A stretch of DNA of 57,192 nt from CAZOWM01 sp964583615 (GCA_964583615.1 CAZOWM010000021.1:1-57192), one strand, 5' to 3'; shown: positions 8,139 through 17,702, numbered from the stretch's first letter. Notes: generated from the sequence alone by a model not told the origin. Numbers and translations are program-made.

Positions 8139-9284
8139 TTACAGTTCCCAGTCATCCATTATGAGGTGGTAGAGGTTACTGTTTTCCTCATCCCGGTACC
8201 ATCGAATAACTTTGGCTGCGGTTTCCCCCTTTTCCCCGATGGTTACCGGTATTTTATTTATCTCGATGCTGAGAGCGCCGGCGTTTGCTGAGGTGATTTT
8301 CAGCTCACCCTTCGCCGTGATGGTCAACTTGTCTCCGTTCTTTAGAATAGATTCCTCTTTATTTCCCTCGTCCACAAAATAACTGAGATAGCTTATCGCC
8401 TGGGTATCGATGTTCATGGTGATATCCGTTTTCTCGTACCCTGAGAGTATGTTGAATCCTGTCTCAGGAGCAACAGCGAGAGTGGAAAGCTCCTCATTCT
8501 CCTTGATGATCACAACTTCCGGAGGACCTTCTTTGTCAACAGGCGTCTTGACGGTGATTTCATTCGAAAGAACGTCAGATTTATACAGCTTTTTCAGGGT
8601 GAGATTCACGGATTCTTCACCCAGCCGGTTGATCTTCATGAGTAAATCTTTTCTGCCATCTCTGTCAAAATCAATCTCCACACGTTCTCCGGTGATAAGC
8701 GAAAACGGTATCTCCTGGATGGAAAAGTTGAGCTTCTCCCCCACTCCATCTATCGATATTTGAAATCTTTCATCCCGCAATGGATACTCGATGATGTCCC
8801 CCTTATGAAAATCCTGTATGACTTCTTCTTCTTCGAACACCGTCGTTTCTTCTTTTTTTTGGTCTGTTGCTTCCTTTTTCTGATCCGCAACCTTTTCGGT
8901 TTGTGTTACGATTTCCGTTGCTTCCTTTTTTCCAGTAATGAACACGTACAAGAGTGCGGAAACGATCATTACAGCAATGAACACCAACAGCACGTATCGT
9001 CTCGTGTTCTTTGGTCGTGCGGTGAGCTGCTCAATTGGGGCGGGCTGTTCCTGAATTTTGTAATCTTTGTATTTTTGAACCATTTCATCCGAATCGAGAC
9101 CAAGAAATTGTGCATAATTCCGTAAAAAACCGACGAGATATGTTTCTCCGGGAAAGATATCGAAATTTTCGTTCTCGATCGCAATGAGATACTTCTTAGC
9201 AATCTTTGTCTCTCTGGTTGCGTCCTCAACGGTCTTTCCCGATCGTACACGCGCCTCCCTAAAAATGGGTCCTAACTGGTTCAT
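8139..9284 (-). CDS. RodZ-like cytoskeletal membrane protein
   Basis: RodZ links MreB to the envelope and supports cell shape. The 381-residue protein has the standard order. An N-terminal HTH_25/Xre-like domain (about 1-70, FREARVRSGKTVEDATRETKIAKKYL) is followed by one membrane helix (about 98-118, YVLLVFIAVMIVSALLYVFI). A low-complexity Lys/Glu/Thr linker comes next, then a periplasmic beta domain ending in a DUF4115-like region (LSIEINKIPVTIG). It follows lolA by three bases, downstream of ftsK and uppP, forming an envelope/division operon. Its role in shaping a helical cell is inferred. The linker is rich in repeated KKEATDQKK-type segments. Confidence 0.82.
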   Translation of the reverse strand: MNQLGPIFREARVRSGKTVEDATRETKIAKKYLIAIENENFDIFPGETYLVGFLRNYAQFLGLDSDEMVQKYKDYKIQEQPAPIEQLTARPKNTRRYVLLVFIAVMIVSALLYVFITGKKEATEIVTQTEKVADQKKEATDQKKEETTVFEEEEVIQDFHKGDIIEYPLRDERFQISIDGVGEKLNFSIQEIPFSLITGERVEIDFDRDGRKDLLMKINRLGEESVNLTLKKLYKSDVLSNEITVKTPVDKEGPPEVVIIKENEELSTLAVAPETGFNILSGYEKTDITMNIDTQAISYLSYFVDEGNKEESILKNGDKLTITAKGELKITSANAGALSIEINKIPVTIGEKGETAAKVIRWYRDEENSNLYHLIMDDWEL

Positions 9285-9287
9285 ACC

Positions 9288-10004
9288 TTACCTCTCTGAA
9301 GAAAACGGTACGATAATATTCCTGATGATCTGCGAGTCAGCCGGCACATCAAACTCAAAAATGTAGTCGGGAAGCTCCGTGTTCAGCTGTATATTCGAGA
9401 AGATGAGGCTCACTTCAATACCGTTTGGTGATCTTCCGTTGGACTGGAGAAGTAGACCATTTTCCGCTACCCAGATGTCCATCTTTTCAAACCCGACCTT
9501 CGGTGTTTTCTGAACAAGCCTGAGATGATACGCACGGCTGTTCCTGAACGGCTGAAGTGAACTGTAATCGTAGAATGAGAATGAATACTCATCAAACAGT
9601 TTTGAAAGCCCTGTTTCCGTACCTGTCATGAGTATCTCTGATTCCGTGTCCTCTGTGAGCATCTGCTGTACAACCACTTTTAAATATGGAATATAGATAT
9701 AGAGTATCTGGCCGTTTGATATAATTTTTTGATCCTGCGGTTCCACGAAGTTCAAGAGAATTCTGTCGGGTTTCTTGTATTTAATTGAGCCGTTGTAATG
9801 AACAACACCGTTTATCCACTCGAAATCCGCAGTATAGTCTTTGATCGATTCGAACATCTCGGACATTTTTTTCTTTATATCATTGACCGAGATGATATTA
9901 ATCGTTGCAGGGGAAACATCATCTGTTTGGACCGTTTCCTGAGCATGAACGTGAATATGCACGAAGAGCACAATGAGAAGCAGAAGAGGAAGAGACTTCT
10001 TCAA
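9288..10004 (-). CDS. lolA: Outer-membrane lipoprotein carrier protein LolA family
   Basis: LolA is the periplasmic chaperone that takes lipoproteins from LolCD(E) to the outer membrane. The protein has a signal peptide (KKSLPLLLLIVLFVHIHVHA, cleaved before QE). A LolA-type half-barrel sequence follows, including a WINGVVHYNGSIKYKKPDRI segment and a C-terminal DYIFEFDVP ending. The frame is open upstream to 10103. The TTG at 10004, just after TTGGAGAAA, places the signal peptide at the N-terminus and is preferred (238 residues). It lies between ftsK and rodZ. No LolB is seen, as in other non-proteobacterial diderms. Confidence 0.82.
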   Translation of the reverse strand: MKKSLPLLLLIVLFVHIHVHAQETVQTDDVSPATINIISVNDIKKKMSEMFESIKDYTADFEWINGVVHYNGSIKYKKPDRILLNFVEPQDQKIISNGQILYIYIPYLKVVVQQMLTEDTESEILMTGTETGLSKLFDEYSFSFYDYSSLQPFRNSRAYHLRLVQKTPKVGFEKMDIWVAENGLLLQSNGRSPNGIEVSLIFSNIQLNTELPDYIFEFDVPADSQIIRNIIVPFSSER

Positions 10005-10113
10005 GACGGTTTCTCCAAGGAGATTCACAGGGTGAGTGTTGCCGTTTGTCGAAAGTAAATATACAATCGAAATTCGTTTATAGCAAGAAATTAATCCCGA
10101 CAAAGGGGCGCAT

Positions 10114-12327
10114 TCAGAGAGTCTCTTCCATTCTGTCGATATAGATCTCCCGCGGTTTGCTTCCTCTCGGAGGCCCGATGATGCCCTTTTCTTCCATCAG
10201 CTCGATTAGCCGGGCAGCTCTGTTATAACCGATTTTTAGCCTTCTTTGAAGAAATGATGCGGACGCTCTTTTCGTCTTTAATACAATTTCAACTGCATCC
10301 TCGAAAATCGGGTCGTCTTCGCTGATATCAAATTTTGAGCTGCCCTCAAACGACAGAACATCTTCCAGATAATCCGGTGATGTGCTTTTCTTGAGATCAT
10401 CCACAATTCTCATCACTTCATCCTCAAGAATATACGCTCCCTGGATCCTGCAGACGTTTGCGCTGCCCGCAGGAGCAAAGAGCATATCTCCTCTTCCGAG
10501 CAGTTTTTCAGCGCCGATCATGTCGAGAATGGTTCTTGAATCTGTCTTGCTTGCCATCTGAAATGCAATCCGAAAGGGAAAATTCGCCTTTATCAGGCCG
10601 GTTATCACGTCAACACTTGGCCTCTGGGTTGCCATGATGAGGTGAATACCAACGGCCCTCGACATTGCTGCAATCCGCACAACTGCATCTTCAACTTCTT
10701 TTTGTGAGATCGCCATAAGATTTGCAAATTCATCGACTATTACCACGATATATGGGAGAGTGTCTTTCTGTTTTTTGTTGTAACTCGAGATATCTCTGAC
10801 AAAATGCTCGTCGAGCAGCTTGTAGCGGTTTTCCATTTCGTAGATCAACCAGCGGAGAACCTTAGAGGCGTCACGGGGGTCTGTCACTACTTCTGTGAGA
10901 AGATGGGGAATCCCGTTGTAGATTTTCAGCTCTACCATTTTCGGGTCAATCATGATGAAACGAACATCCTCAGGATCTTTATGAAACAGCAAGCTCACGA
11001 TAAGAGAATTCACACACACACTTTTCCCCGATCCAGTTGCTCCCGCAATGAGCAGGTGGGGCATTTCAACGAGATCGGTGATAACAACTTTTCCGGATAT
11101 GTCTTTCCCGAGGATGAGAGGAAGCTCACCTCCCGATTCTGTCTCCGTGATGATGTCTCCGAGTGTCACGATCTCTCTGTGCTCGTTTGGAATTTCGATC
11201 CCCACCGCAGCCCTTCCGGGAATGGGAGCTTCAATCCGCACACCGTTTGCGGAAAGACTGAGCGCGATGTTGTCGCTCAGGTTGACAATCCTGCTCAACT
11301 TTACTCCGGCTGCAGGCTGCAGCTCATAGCGGGTAATGACTGGGCCTCTTGTAATATTTGAAACTTTCGCCTCTATTCCGAATTCGCTCAGAGTTCTTTC
11401 CAGTTCCCTAGCTTTTCTGAAGGTTTCTCTTTCGAGCTCCCTTTTGTTGATCGATTTAGACTTCTTGAGAAAGGATATATCGAGCGCCCTTCTGATTTCG
11501 ACCTTCCTTGGTGTAACTTTGAGCGCTTCCTCTTGTCTTTCGGGAAGGTAGTACTGGCCTGTCTTTTCATCAGTTAGTGGCGTCGGAGAGGTGTCTTTAT
11601 ATGCCGCAGAGGTCTCCCTTTCACTGTCAACGCCGTACATCCTCTCATCACCGAAGTACACTTTCTGTATAAGAGGAGGTTTTTTCCCTTTTCCCCTGCG
11701 TCTACTTTTTTGCACTTTCCTTTTGCGGTTCTTCACAGAGCCTCTGTTTTCATTTTCTGGGGCCTGCGCTTCCTGCTCGAAGGAATCCTTCTTTCCCGAC
11801 AAGAGACGAACCATACACGATACCGGGCGTTTGAGTGCGAGAGCCATTGAAGTGGAGAGAAGAATGGTAAACAGGATGAAGACGACGTCCTTTCGCACAG
11901 TAGTACAGAGAGCTTCAACAATGAACCGGCCGAAAACCCCCCCACCGGCGTAAAGCTCTCCGCTTCCCGGTCTCGCAAACACTCCCATGGAAAAAACGCA
12001 TGCACAGAAAACGACACAAATCCACGCGGTCTTTTTCCACACCGTTATGTTCCTCAGGAGGATATATCCTGAATAGAGAAGAAAGAAGGCGAAGAAAAAC
12101 GATCCCCGCCCTGCGTAGTAGTTGAGAGGAGAAGAGACAAATACACCGAGCTTTCCCATGAAGTGGCGTATATTCTGCGGGGGTTCGGTGCGAAAATACA
12201 GGGAGTCTTCCGGATGAAAACCGAGCAGGCTCATGAGTACCAGTATCCCGATGAGAACGGAAACGACCCCAATGATGGTGGTTGTGGCCGTACGCATTCT
12301 GTCCGTATTTTTTTTTCTTTTTTTCAT
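10114..12327 (-). CDS. ftsK: DNA translocase FtsK/SpoIIIE
   Basis: FtsK is a septum-anchored motor that pumps chromosome ends clear of the closing division site and activates XerCD. Its 737 residues comprise four N-terminal membrane helices within the first ~180. A basic linker (KNRKRKVQKSRRRGKGKK) follows, then the alpha/beta motor with Walker A GATGSGKSV near residue 432 and Walker B YIVVIVDEFANLM. RAVGIHLIMATQRPSVDVITG comes after this, and a C-terminal winged-helix gamma domain reads DNA polarity sequences (KIGYNRAARLIELMEEKGII). The length fits SpoIIIE-type proteins rather than the long E. coli FtsK. The start lies one base after the uppP stop. Confidence 0.95.
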   Translation of the reverse strand: MKKRKKNTDRMRTATTTIIGVVSVLIGILVLMSLLGFHPEDSLYFRTEPPQNIRHFMGKLGVFVSSPLNYYAGRGSFFFAFFLLYSGYILLRNITVWKKTAWICVVFCACVFSMGVFARPGSGELYAGGGVFGRFIVEALCTTVRKDVVFILFTILLSTSMALALKRPVSCMVRLLSGKKDSFEQEAQAPENENRGSVKNRKRKVQKSRRRGKGKKPPLIQKVYFGDERMYGVDSERETSAAYKDTSPTPLTDEKTGQYYLPERQEEALKVTPRKVEIRRALDISFLKKSKSINKRELERETFRKARELERTLSEFGIEAKVSNITRGPVITRYELQPAAGVKLSRIVNLSDNIALSLSANGVRIEAPIPGRAAVGIEIPNEHREIVTLGDIITETESGGELPLILGKDISGKVVITDLVEMPHLLIAGATGSGKSVCVNSLIVSLLFHKDPEDVRFIMIDPKMVELKIYNGIPHLLTEVVTDPRDASKVLRWLIYEMENRYKLLDEHFVRDISSYNKKQKDTLPYIVVIVDEFANLMAISQKEVEDAVVRIAAMSRAVGIHLIMATQRPSVDVITGLIKANFPFRIAFQMASKTDSRTILDMIGAEKLLGRGDMLFAPAGSANVCRIQGAYILEDEVMRIVDDLKKSTSPDYLEDVLSFEGSSKFDISEDDPIFEDAVEIVLKTKRASASFLQRRLKIGYNRAARLIELMEEKGIIGPPRGSKPREIYIDRMEETL

Positions 12328-12328
12328 T

Positions 12329-13150
12329 TCAATATCTCAACAGAATAAACGACAAAAGTGCGAATGCGAAACAGTAAAATGAAAAAACAAACAGTTTTCC
12401 TTTTATGATCAATCGCAAAAGAAACTTCAATGCTGCGTACCCTGACAAAAAGGAAACGAAAAAACCGATCACTGCTGCATGTGTATTCAATACGCTCCCC
12501 GTTTCTGCTGAGGTCATCATGAATTTGACGAAGGAAGCGCCGAAAATCGAAGGGATTGCAAGAAGAAAGGAATATGTGCCCGAAAATCCGCGTGCAGCAC
12601 CGAAAAACAGGCTTGCGGAGATCGTTGACCCTGAACGCGAAATACCCGGGAGCATTGAAAATGCCTGGACTGCTCCGATTACCACTGGATAATCTATATG
12701 GAGGTCCTCGATCTCTTTTTGACGATCCTTGATGAAGAGTGTAGCGAGCAGCGTCATTCCGGTTATACCAAGAAATAATGGTACATAAAGAGGCTTGAAA
12801 AAAAACCCTTCCAGCATATCTTTGAATGCGAGGCCGAGAGTACCGGTGACCGCTGTGGAAATTACGAGGTAACAAAAAAGCTTTATACTGTTTTTTTCAG
12901 ACGCTTCTGCACGCTTTTTTCTGCGAATAACCCTTGAAAAAATGTCACGAAAGATCCGCACGATTTCCTTACGGTACACGACGACAACCGCTGTTCCTGT
13001 TCCGAGATGAAGGATAAGATCGAAGAGAATCGGTACGTTTTTCAACCCCAGAAAGCTCTGGAATATAACAAGGTGCCCGGAACTGCTTACAGGGATAAAC
13101 TCAGTAAGCCCTTGTAAAACTCCGAGAATGAGAATATCGAAGGTCTTCAT
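12329..13150 (-). CDS. uppP: Undecaprenyl-diphosphatase UppP (BacA)
   Basis: This integral membrane enzyme removes a phosphate from undecaprenyl diphosphate to recycle the lipid carrier for peptidoglycan and polysaccharides. Its 273 residues carry both family signatures: GLTEFIPVSSSGHL near the N-terminus and LPGISRSGSTIS near the middle, embedded in about eight hydrophobic segments. It heads the minus-strand operon uppP-ftsK-lolA-rodZ, with ftsK starting immediately after its stop. Length and motifs are normal. Confidence 0.95.
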   Translation of the reverse strand: MKTFDILILGVLQGLTEFIPVSSSGHLVIFQSFLGLKNVPILFDLILHLGTGTAVVVVYRKEIVRIFRDIFSRVIRRKKRAEASEKNSIKLFCYLVISTAVTGTLGLAFKDMLEGFFFKPLYVPLFLGITGMTLLATLFIKDRQKEIEDLHIDYPVVIGAVQAFSMLPGISRSGSTISASLFFGAARGFSGTYSFLLAIPSIFGASFVKFMMTSAETGSVLNTHAAVIGFFVSFLSGYAALKFLLRLIIKGKLFVFSFYCFAFALLSFILLRY

Positions 13151-13225
13151 GAATGATCCGTCTAAGAGGTGTATTTTGCTTCATATTTTTATGCGAATAT
13201 CCGATGATAAAAAAGATAAAACACA

Positions 13226-14224
13226 ATGTCAAAAGCATCCATGTTTTTACGAGTTATGAAGAGAACAGCCGTATATCTTTTCCTCATTGTTTTCTTCTGT
13301 ATATATATCGGCTATTCTCAGGATTTGACAAAACACCCTGATCAACTTTCCAGTATTGATGTATCAATAAAATTTTTCAACAAACAAATTTACCACATTG
13401 GGGATCCAATAATCGTCGAGTTTAACATAGTGAATACATCACGAGATCCATTTCTTTTCATTGCCTCTTATAGAAAAATATTCACCTTCGATTTTGAAAT
13501 ATACACCCGCACCAACAGGCCTGTCGAGCACTCAAGGGAATACATCATCCAGCGAAGGCAATTTCAACCTGTGATGAATGACGAAATAACTCTCAAGCAT
13601 AATGAAGTATACGGGGCACGAATAGATATCGGCACGTGGTTCGACCTGAGTGAGCCTGGAGAATATGTTGTACGGGGAGTGTTCTACCCGAACCTCATTA
13701 CAGCCCCTGAATACAGGAAACTTTCCGCTACTGAGCTCTATTTGAGCCTGAAACCTCCATACACGGAAAAGGTCAGAGAGGAAGAAAGAATCGAAGAAAT
13801 GAAGAGGTTGGAAAGAGAGAGCCTACCTCCATACGAAGTTGTCGATTTTATCCTCCAGTCACTGACGGAAAAGGATTTTGAAAAATACTTTCTTTATATG
13901 AAGATGGATAAATTCATCATGCAGTTCAACAATGCGAAAAAGCAATACCTTGATGCGAGAGACATTGACAAACCCATTGTCATTGAAATATTCAAACAGT
14001 ACCTCATGGGAAAGAACACCCTCGAGAGTGTGCCGTTTGACGAGACAATTCCAACCAACTTTGAAATCGAACGTACAGTCATTGAAAAGAACGATGCAGA
14101 AGTAACTGTGAAAGAGTATTTTGAGTACGGCCGCGTAACTGAGACCAAACGTTATACCTATTACTTGCATCTTTACGGCGATAAATGGCTTGTTGAGAAC
14201 TATGATGTCGTAAACATTGAGTAA
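13226..14224 (+). CDS. Hypothetical secreted protein
   Basis: I do not recognise this protein. It has a hydrophobic signal peptide (KRTAVYLFLIVFFCIYIGYS, cleaved near SQ). The mature part of about 300 residues starts with a beta-rich domain resembling an immunoglobulin-like fold (HIGDPIIVEFNIVNTSRDPF; YGARIDIGTWFDLSEPGEYVV). A helical middle part (KVREEERIEEMKRLERES) and a C-terminal half of alpha-plus-beta character follow. The latter ends in YTYYLHLYGDKWLVENYDVV, reminiscent of the NTF2/SnoaL-like ends of many envelope proteins. ATG at 13226 gives the longest frame, while ATG at 13256 puts the signal sequence directly at the N-terminus. Neither has a good ribosome-binding site. The location is periplasmic or outer-membrane associated. 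Confidence 0.75.
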   Translation: MSKASMFLRVMKRTAVYLFLIVFFCIYIGYSQDLTKHPDQLSSIDVSIKFFNKQIYHIGDPIIVEFNIVNTSRDPFLFIASYRKIFTFDFEIYTRTNRPVEHSREYIIQRRQFQPVMNDEITLKHNEVYGARIDIGTWFDLSEPGEYVVRGVFYPNLITAPEYRKLSATELYLSLKPPYTEKVREEERIEEMKRLERESLPPYEVVDFILQSLTEKDFEKYFLYMKMDKFIMQFNNAKKQYLDARDIDKPIVIEIFKQYLMGKNTLESVPFDETIPTNFEIERTVIEKNDAEVTVKEYFEYGRVTETKRYTYYLHLYGDKWLVENYDVVNIE

Positions 14225-14310
14225 TCCAATTCTCATTTCCCTTCCCTAGTGTATTTGAGTATATTCATAAAACATATATGCATTTTTCTTGATTGAATAA
14301 GCCGGAGAAA

Positions 14311-16128
14311 ATGATGGAGAAAAATCTGCTCGGACCGATAAATACTCATTATGATGGGAAACAGTATAAGCTCGAGGATATCAACCAACCGAACCTCTTT
14401 CGAGATATGTTTCCCTTCAGCGAGGTGTGTAAAACAAGCTTTACCAACAGAATCATCCCGATAAGCCCTGCAGAGAAGTTTTACATCAGTGATACCACGT
14501 TTCGAGACGGCCAGCAGGCACGCCCGCCGTATTCTCCAAAACAAATCGTCGATCTTTTCCAGCTCATCCACAGGCTCGGCGGCCCTGAAGGTGTAATACG
14601 ACACTCTGAGTTTTTCCTCTACAGTGAAAAAGACAGAAAAGCGGTTGAAGATGTTCTTTCTCTTGGATATGAATATCCAGAGGTCACGGGCTGGATACGT
14701 GCAAATAAAAAGGATCTAAAGCTCGTAAAATCGGCGGGGCTCAAGGAAACAGGAATACTCACCTCATGCAGCGATTATCATATCTTTCTGAAGCTGAAGA
14801 AAACAAGAAAACAGGCTATGGAGGACTACCTCGCTATTGTAAAGGACACGCTTGAAGCCGGACTCCGGCTCCGCTGTCACTTTGAGGACATCACACGGGC
14901 AGATATTTTCGGTTTTGTCATTCCATTTGCCCAGGAACTTATGAAGCTCCGTGAGGAGAGCAAGATTGATGTAAAGATACGGCTCTGCGATACACTGGGC
15001 TACGGAGTGCCTTACTGCGGGGCTGTGCTTCCGAGAAGCGTTTCACAGCTCGTACGCGCGATGATCGATTATGCGGGGGTCCCCGGAAAGCTCCTCGAAT
15101 GGCACGGACACAACGATTTTCACAAGGTTCTGATAAACGCCGCGACTGCATGGCTCTACGGGTGTTCGACAGCGAACGGGACTCTCCTCGGATTTGGTGA
15201 ACGGACCGGGAACGCCCCCATCGAAGCGCTTATCATCGAGTACATCTCCCTCACCGGCCAAATAAATGGAATTGACACCACGGTGATCACAGAAATTGCG
15301 AATTATTACGAACAGGAAATCGGGGACAGGATTCCGAATAATTACCCGCTCGTTGGATCAGATTTCAACGCTACCCGTGCAGGAATCCATGCGGACGGAA
15401 TGATAAAGAATCCTGAAATCTACAATATTTTCGATACGGAAAAAATACTGAACAGGCCGCCTGAAATCATTATCAACGACAAGTCCGGTTCTGCGGGGAT
15501 TGCACAGTGGATAAATACACATTTGAGGCTGACCGGTGACAGGAGGACCTTGAAAAAGGATCCCAGTGTGGTACGAATCAACGAGTGGATTCAGAACCAG
15601 TACGATAAAGGCCGTATGACATCAATTTCCAATGAGGAGATGGAACACGCGGTGAGAAATTTCATGCCTCACCTCTTCATTTCCGAGTTCGACAGGATCA
15701 AGAGGCGCGCATTAGAGATGGCGGAGGACATCCTTCTCCAGGTTTCTGAAACCGAAGAACTCAAATCGATGGAGCCTGATCGTATCGCATCTGTACTGGA
15801 AAGTACAGTACTCCAACACAAGTTCATACAGTGGTCGTATGTGACGAATCTCGAAGCCAAGATCATTACCCCATACATCACACAACCGAATCTCAAAGGC
15901 AAGTACAAAGTTGCGAAAATGCCTGATGATTTTTCACATAGGACGTGGTTCTTCAAGCCTCTGGATGATGGAAAAATCCACGTATCGCAATTTTACGTTT
16001 CTTATATTACAGATGTGCTCTGCTTGACCGTTTCTGCTCCGATCTTTGGGAAAGAGGATAAAATCGTGGGGATCCTCGCATTTGACATACAGTTTGAGGA
16101 TCTCGTTCGCGCAGAAGACATGCTCTAG
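14311..16128 (+). CDS. HMGL-like (citramalate/homocitrate/Re-citrate synthase family) enzyme fused to a C-terminal Cache-like domain
   Basis: The N-terminal TIM barrel belongs to the DRE-TIM acyltransferase/lyase family. It shows DTTFRDGQQ near residue 60 (catalytic Arg-Asp), WHGHND near 263 (HxH metal ligands) and GFGERTGNAP near 293. It should condense an acyl-CoA with a 2-oxo acid; (homo)citrate, citramalate or Re-type citrate synthase are all possible. After a helical linker the last ~100 residues look like a PDC/Cache ligand-sensing domain. Its marks are HRTWFFKPLDDGKIHVSQFY, DVLCLTVSAPIF and IVGILAFDIQFEDL. There is no signal peptide or membrane helix, so this would be a cytoplasmic Cache domain, probably allosteric. 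It starts at 14311 or 14314 after GGAG. The 3' end overlaps the convergent rimO by four bases. Confidence 0.85.
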   Translation: MMEKNLLGPINTHYDGKQYKLEDINQPNLFRDMFPFSEVCKTSFTNRIIPISPAEKFYISDTTFRDGQQARPPYSPKQIVDLFQLIHRLGGPEGVIRHSEFFLYSEKDRKAVEDVLSLGYEYPEVTGWIRANKKDLKLVKSAGLKETGILTSCSDYHIFLKLKKTRKQAMEDYLAIVKDTLEAGLRLRCHFEDITRADIFGFVIPFAQELMKLREESKIDVKIRLCDTLGYGVPYCGAVLPRSVSQLVRAMIDYAGVPGKLLEWHGHNDFHKVLINAATAWLYGCSTANGTLLGFGERTGNAPIEALIIEYISLTGQINGIDTTVITEIANYYEQEIGDRIPNNYPLVGSDFNATRAGIHADGMIKNPEIYNIFDTEKILNRPPEIIINDKSGSAGIAQWINTHLRLTGDRRTLKKDPSVVRINEWIQNQYDKGRMTSISNEEMEHAVRNFMPHLFISEFDRIKRRALEMAEDILLQVSETEELKSMEPDRIASVLESTVLQHKFIQWSYVTNLEAKIITPYITQPNLKGKYKVAKMPDDFSHRTWFFKPLDDGKIHVSQFYVSYITDVLCLTVSAPIFGKEDKIVGILAFDIQFEDLVRAEDML

Positions 16129-17468
16129 GAGGATACGAGCATTCCATGGAGATCGTAATCATCCGAGGATGTCACGAGTGCCTGTACGATGCTTCCGGGA
16201 TTCAACCTTCTGTCGGATCTTACGACGAACACGCCGTCCACCTCCGGCGCAAAATGGTAGCTTCTGCCGAGATAGAGTTTTTCACCTTCAACTCTCTCCT
16301 CAATAAGCACATCAAACACCTTTCCGATGTTTTTCATGAGCCGTGAACGAGAAACATGACGCTGTGTGGCGAGAATTCTCACTTTCCTCTGTTCCGCGGC
16401 TTCTTTTGAAACCACTTCCTGCATCCGATAGGATTTCGTTCCCTTCTGAGGAGAATATGTGAACACTCCGAGGTGATCGAATTCAGCTTCCCTGACAAAT
16501 TTCATGAGAAGATCGAACTCTTCGCTGCCCTCTCCGGGGAACCCCACGATGAGTGTTGTGCGAAGAACTGCCCCCGGCACCCGTGCCCGAATCGTTCGTA
16601 CCACATCCATATGCATTTCATAATGCCCTTCCCTTTTCATCCGTCGCAATATGTTTTTCGACACATGCTGTACAGGTATATCGAAATATGGAGCCACTCT
16701 CCCATGTGTGAAAATATCGAGGTTTTCTAAGAGCCGATATCCGGGACGGAGATAGAGGAGCCTGTACATTCTGATTTCAGTTTCATGCAGAAGCTTTTCC
16801 ATGAGAGATCTCAGTCCGCCCTCGATCTGCAGATCATCGCCGTAGCGGATGGTGTCCTGTGAAGTAATAATCAACTCAGAAACACCCTTTTTCTCGAGCA
16901 TCTGTGCCTCTTCAATGATTCGGGATGGTCTTCTACTTCTCATTTTCCCTTTAATTTTCGGAATGAGGCAAAAACTGCAGTTCCTGCTGCACCCCTCTGA
17001 TATTTTCATGTATGCAGAACTAGGTGAAGTGAGGAAAAGCGTTCTCGGATGATACTCCCGATATTCGCTGTTCAGGTGCCTGCTCAACGGAAAGTTTTTT
17101 TGTGCGTTTGTTCTCTGAACGGCGTCGACAACAGCGGAAATATCTCCGACACCGACGACTGCGTCGACTTCAGGCATATTTTTCAAGATCTCCTGTGAGT
17201 ACAGCTGCGGCAAACAGCCCGAAACGATGAGACGCGTTCCTCGCTTTTTGTAGTGAGCGAGCTCCAGGATTGTGTCAATGGATTCCTCTTTTGCATCATC
17301 GATGAATGCACAGGTATTCACGATTATGTCAGACGCTTCTCCGGGATTGTGGGTGAGGCTGTACCCTGCCTCATGAAGAAGCGAGAGAATAATTTCAGAG
17401 TCAACAGTATTCTTGTTGCACCCCAGTGACACCAGGTACACGACTTTTTTCCCCCTGTTTATTTCCAT
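16125..17468 (-). CDS. rimO: Ribosomal protein uS12 methylthiotransferase RimO
   Basis: This radical SAM enzyme adds a methylthio group to the conserved aspartate of ribosomal protein S12. The N-terminal UPF0004 domain begins YLVSLGCNKNTVDSE, with cluster-binding cysteines in the first 90 residues. The radical SAM motif CSRNCSFC follows. A C-terminal TRAM-like segment (VLIEERVEGEKLYLGRSYHFAPEVDGVF) carries the RimO-type APEVDG signature, which separates it from MiaB. Two starts are plausible: ATG at 17468 (447 residues), and GTG at 17441 placed after AGGGGG. The latter would match the usual short N-terminus better. Confidence 0.93.
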   Translation of the reverse strand: MEINRGKKVVYLVSLGCNKNTVDSEIILSLLHEAGYSLTHNPGEASDIIVNTCAFIDDAKEESIDTILELAHYKKRGTRLIVSGCLPQLYSQEILKNMPEVDAVVGVGDISAVVDAVQRTNAQKNFPLSRHLNSEYREYHPRTLFLTSPSSAYMKISEGCSRNCSFCLIPKIKGKMRSRRPSRIIEEAQMLEKKGVSELIITSQDTIRYGDDLQIEGGLRSLMEKLLHETEIRMYRLLYLRPGYRLLENLDIFTHGRVAPYFDIPVQHVSKNILRRMKREGHYEMHMDVVRTIRARVPGAVLRTTLIVGFPGEGSEEFDLLMKFVREAEFDHLGVFTYSPQKGTKSYRMQEVVSKEAAEQRKVRILATQRHVSRSRLMKNIGKVFDVLIEERVEGEKLYLGRSYHFAPEVDGVFVVRSDRRLNPGSIVQALVTSSDDYDLHGMLVSS

Positions 17469-17532
17469 GTGTAATATAATATACATCTTAACCGTTCAAC
17501 CATCGACCTGATTCTTCGGGAAGCGAACATGC

Positions 17533-17670
17533 CGAGAATTTATGTGACCAATCGTAAGCTTTTTTTCATTGTTTTATGACTGGGTATGCGACGGAGTACT
17601 TGCGGCAAGCAGCGGCAGTGATAGTACTACCACTGAGGATTTCTTCAACCATTTGCTGTTTGTATTTATT
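17533..17670 (-). pseudogene. Remnant of IS3-family transposase OrfA (helix-turn-helix part)
   Basis: Read on the minus strand, 34 codons from 17670 contain VEEILSG and ACRKYSV followed by VIKQ. This is the pattern of the N-terminal helix-turn-helix in IS3/IS911-type OrfA proteins. A TGA at 17568-17566 stands where the family has the conserved tryptophan, and the frame resumes as KKAYDWSHKF. There is no start codon, OrfB or terminal inverted repeat, and a TAG precedes the fragment. It is a decayed relic. The short length keeps confidence moderate. Confidence 0.5.
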
Positions 17671-17702
17671 CTAAACCAAACTCCCCTTATTATTATAATT
17701 TC

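Noticed and set aside
10804..11361. Plus-strand open frame opposite ftsK
   Set aside because: Shadow of conserved ftsK motor-domain codons.
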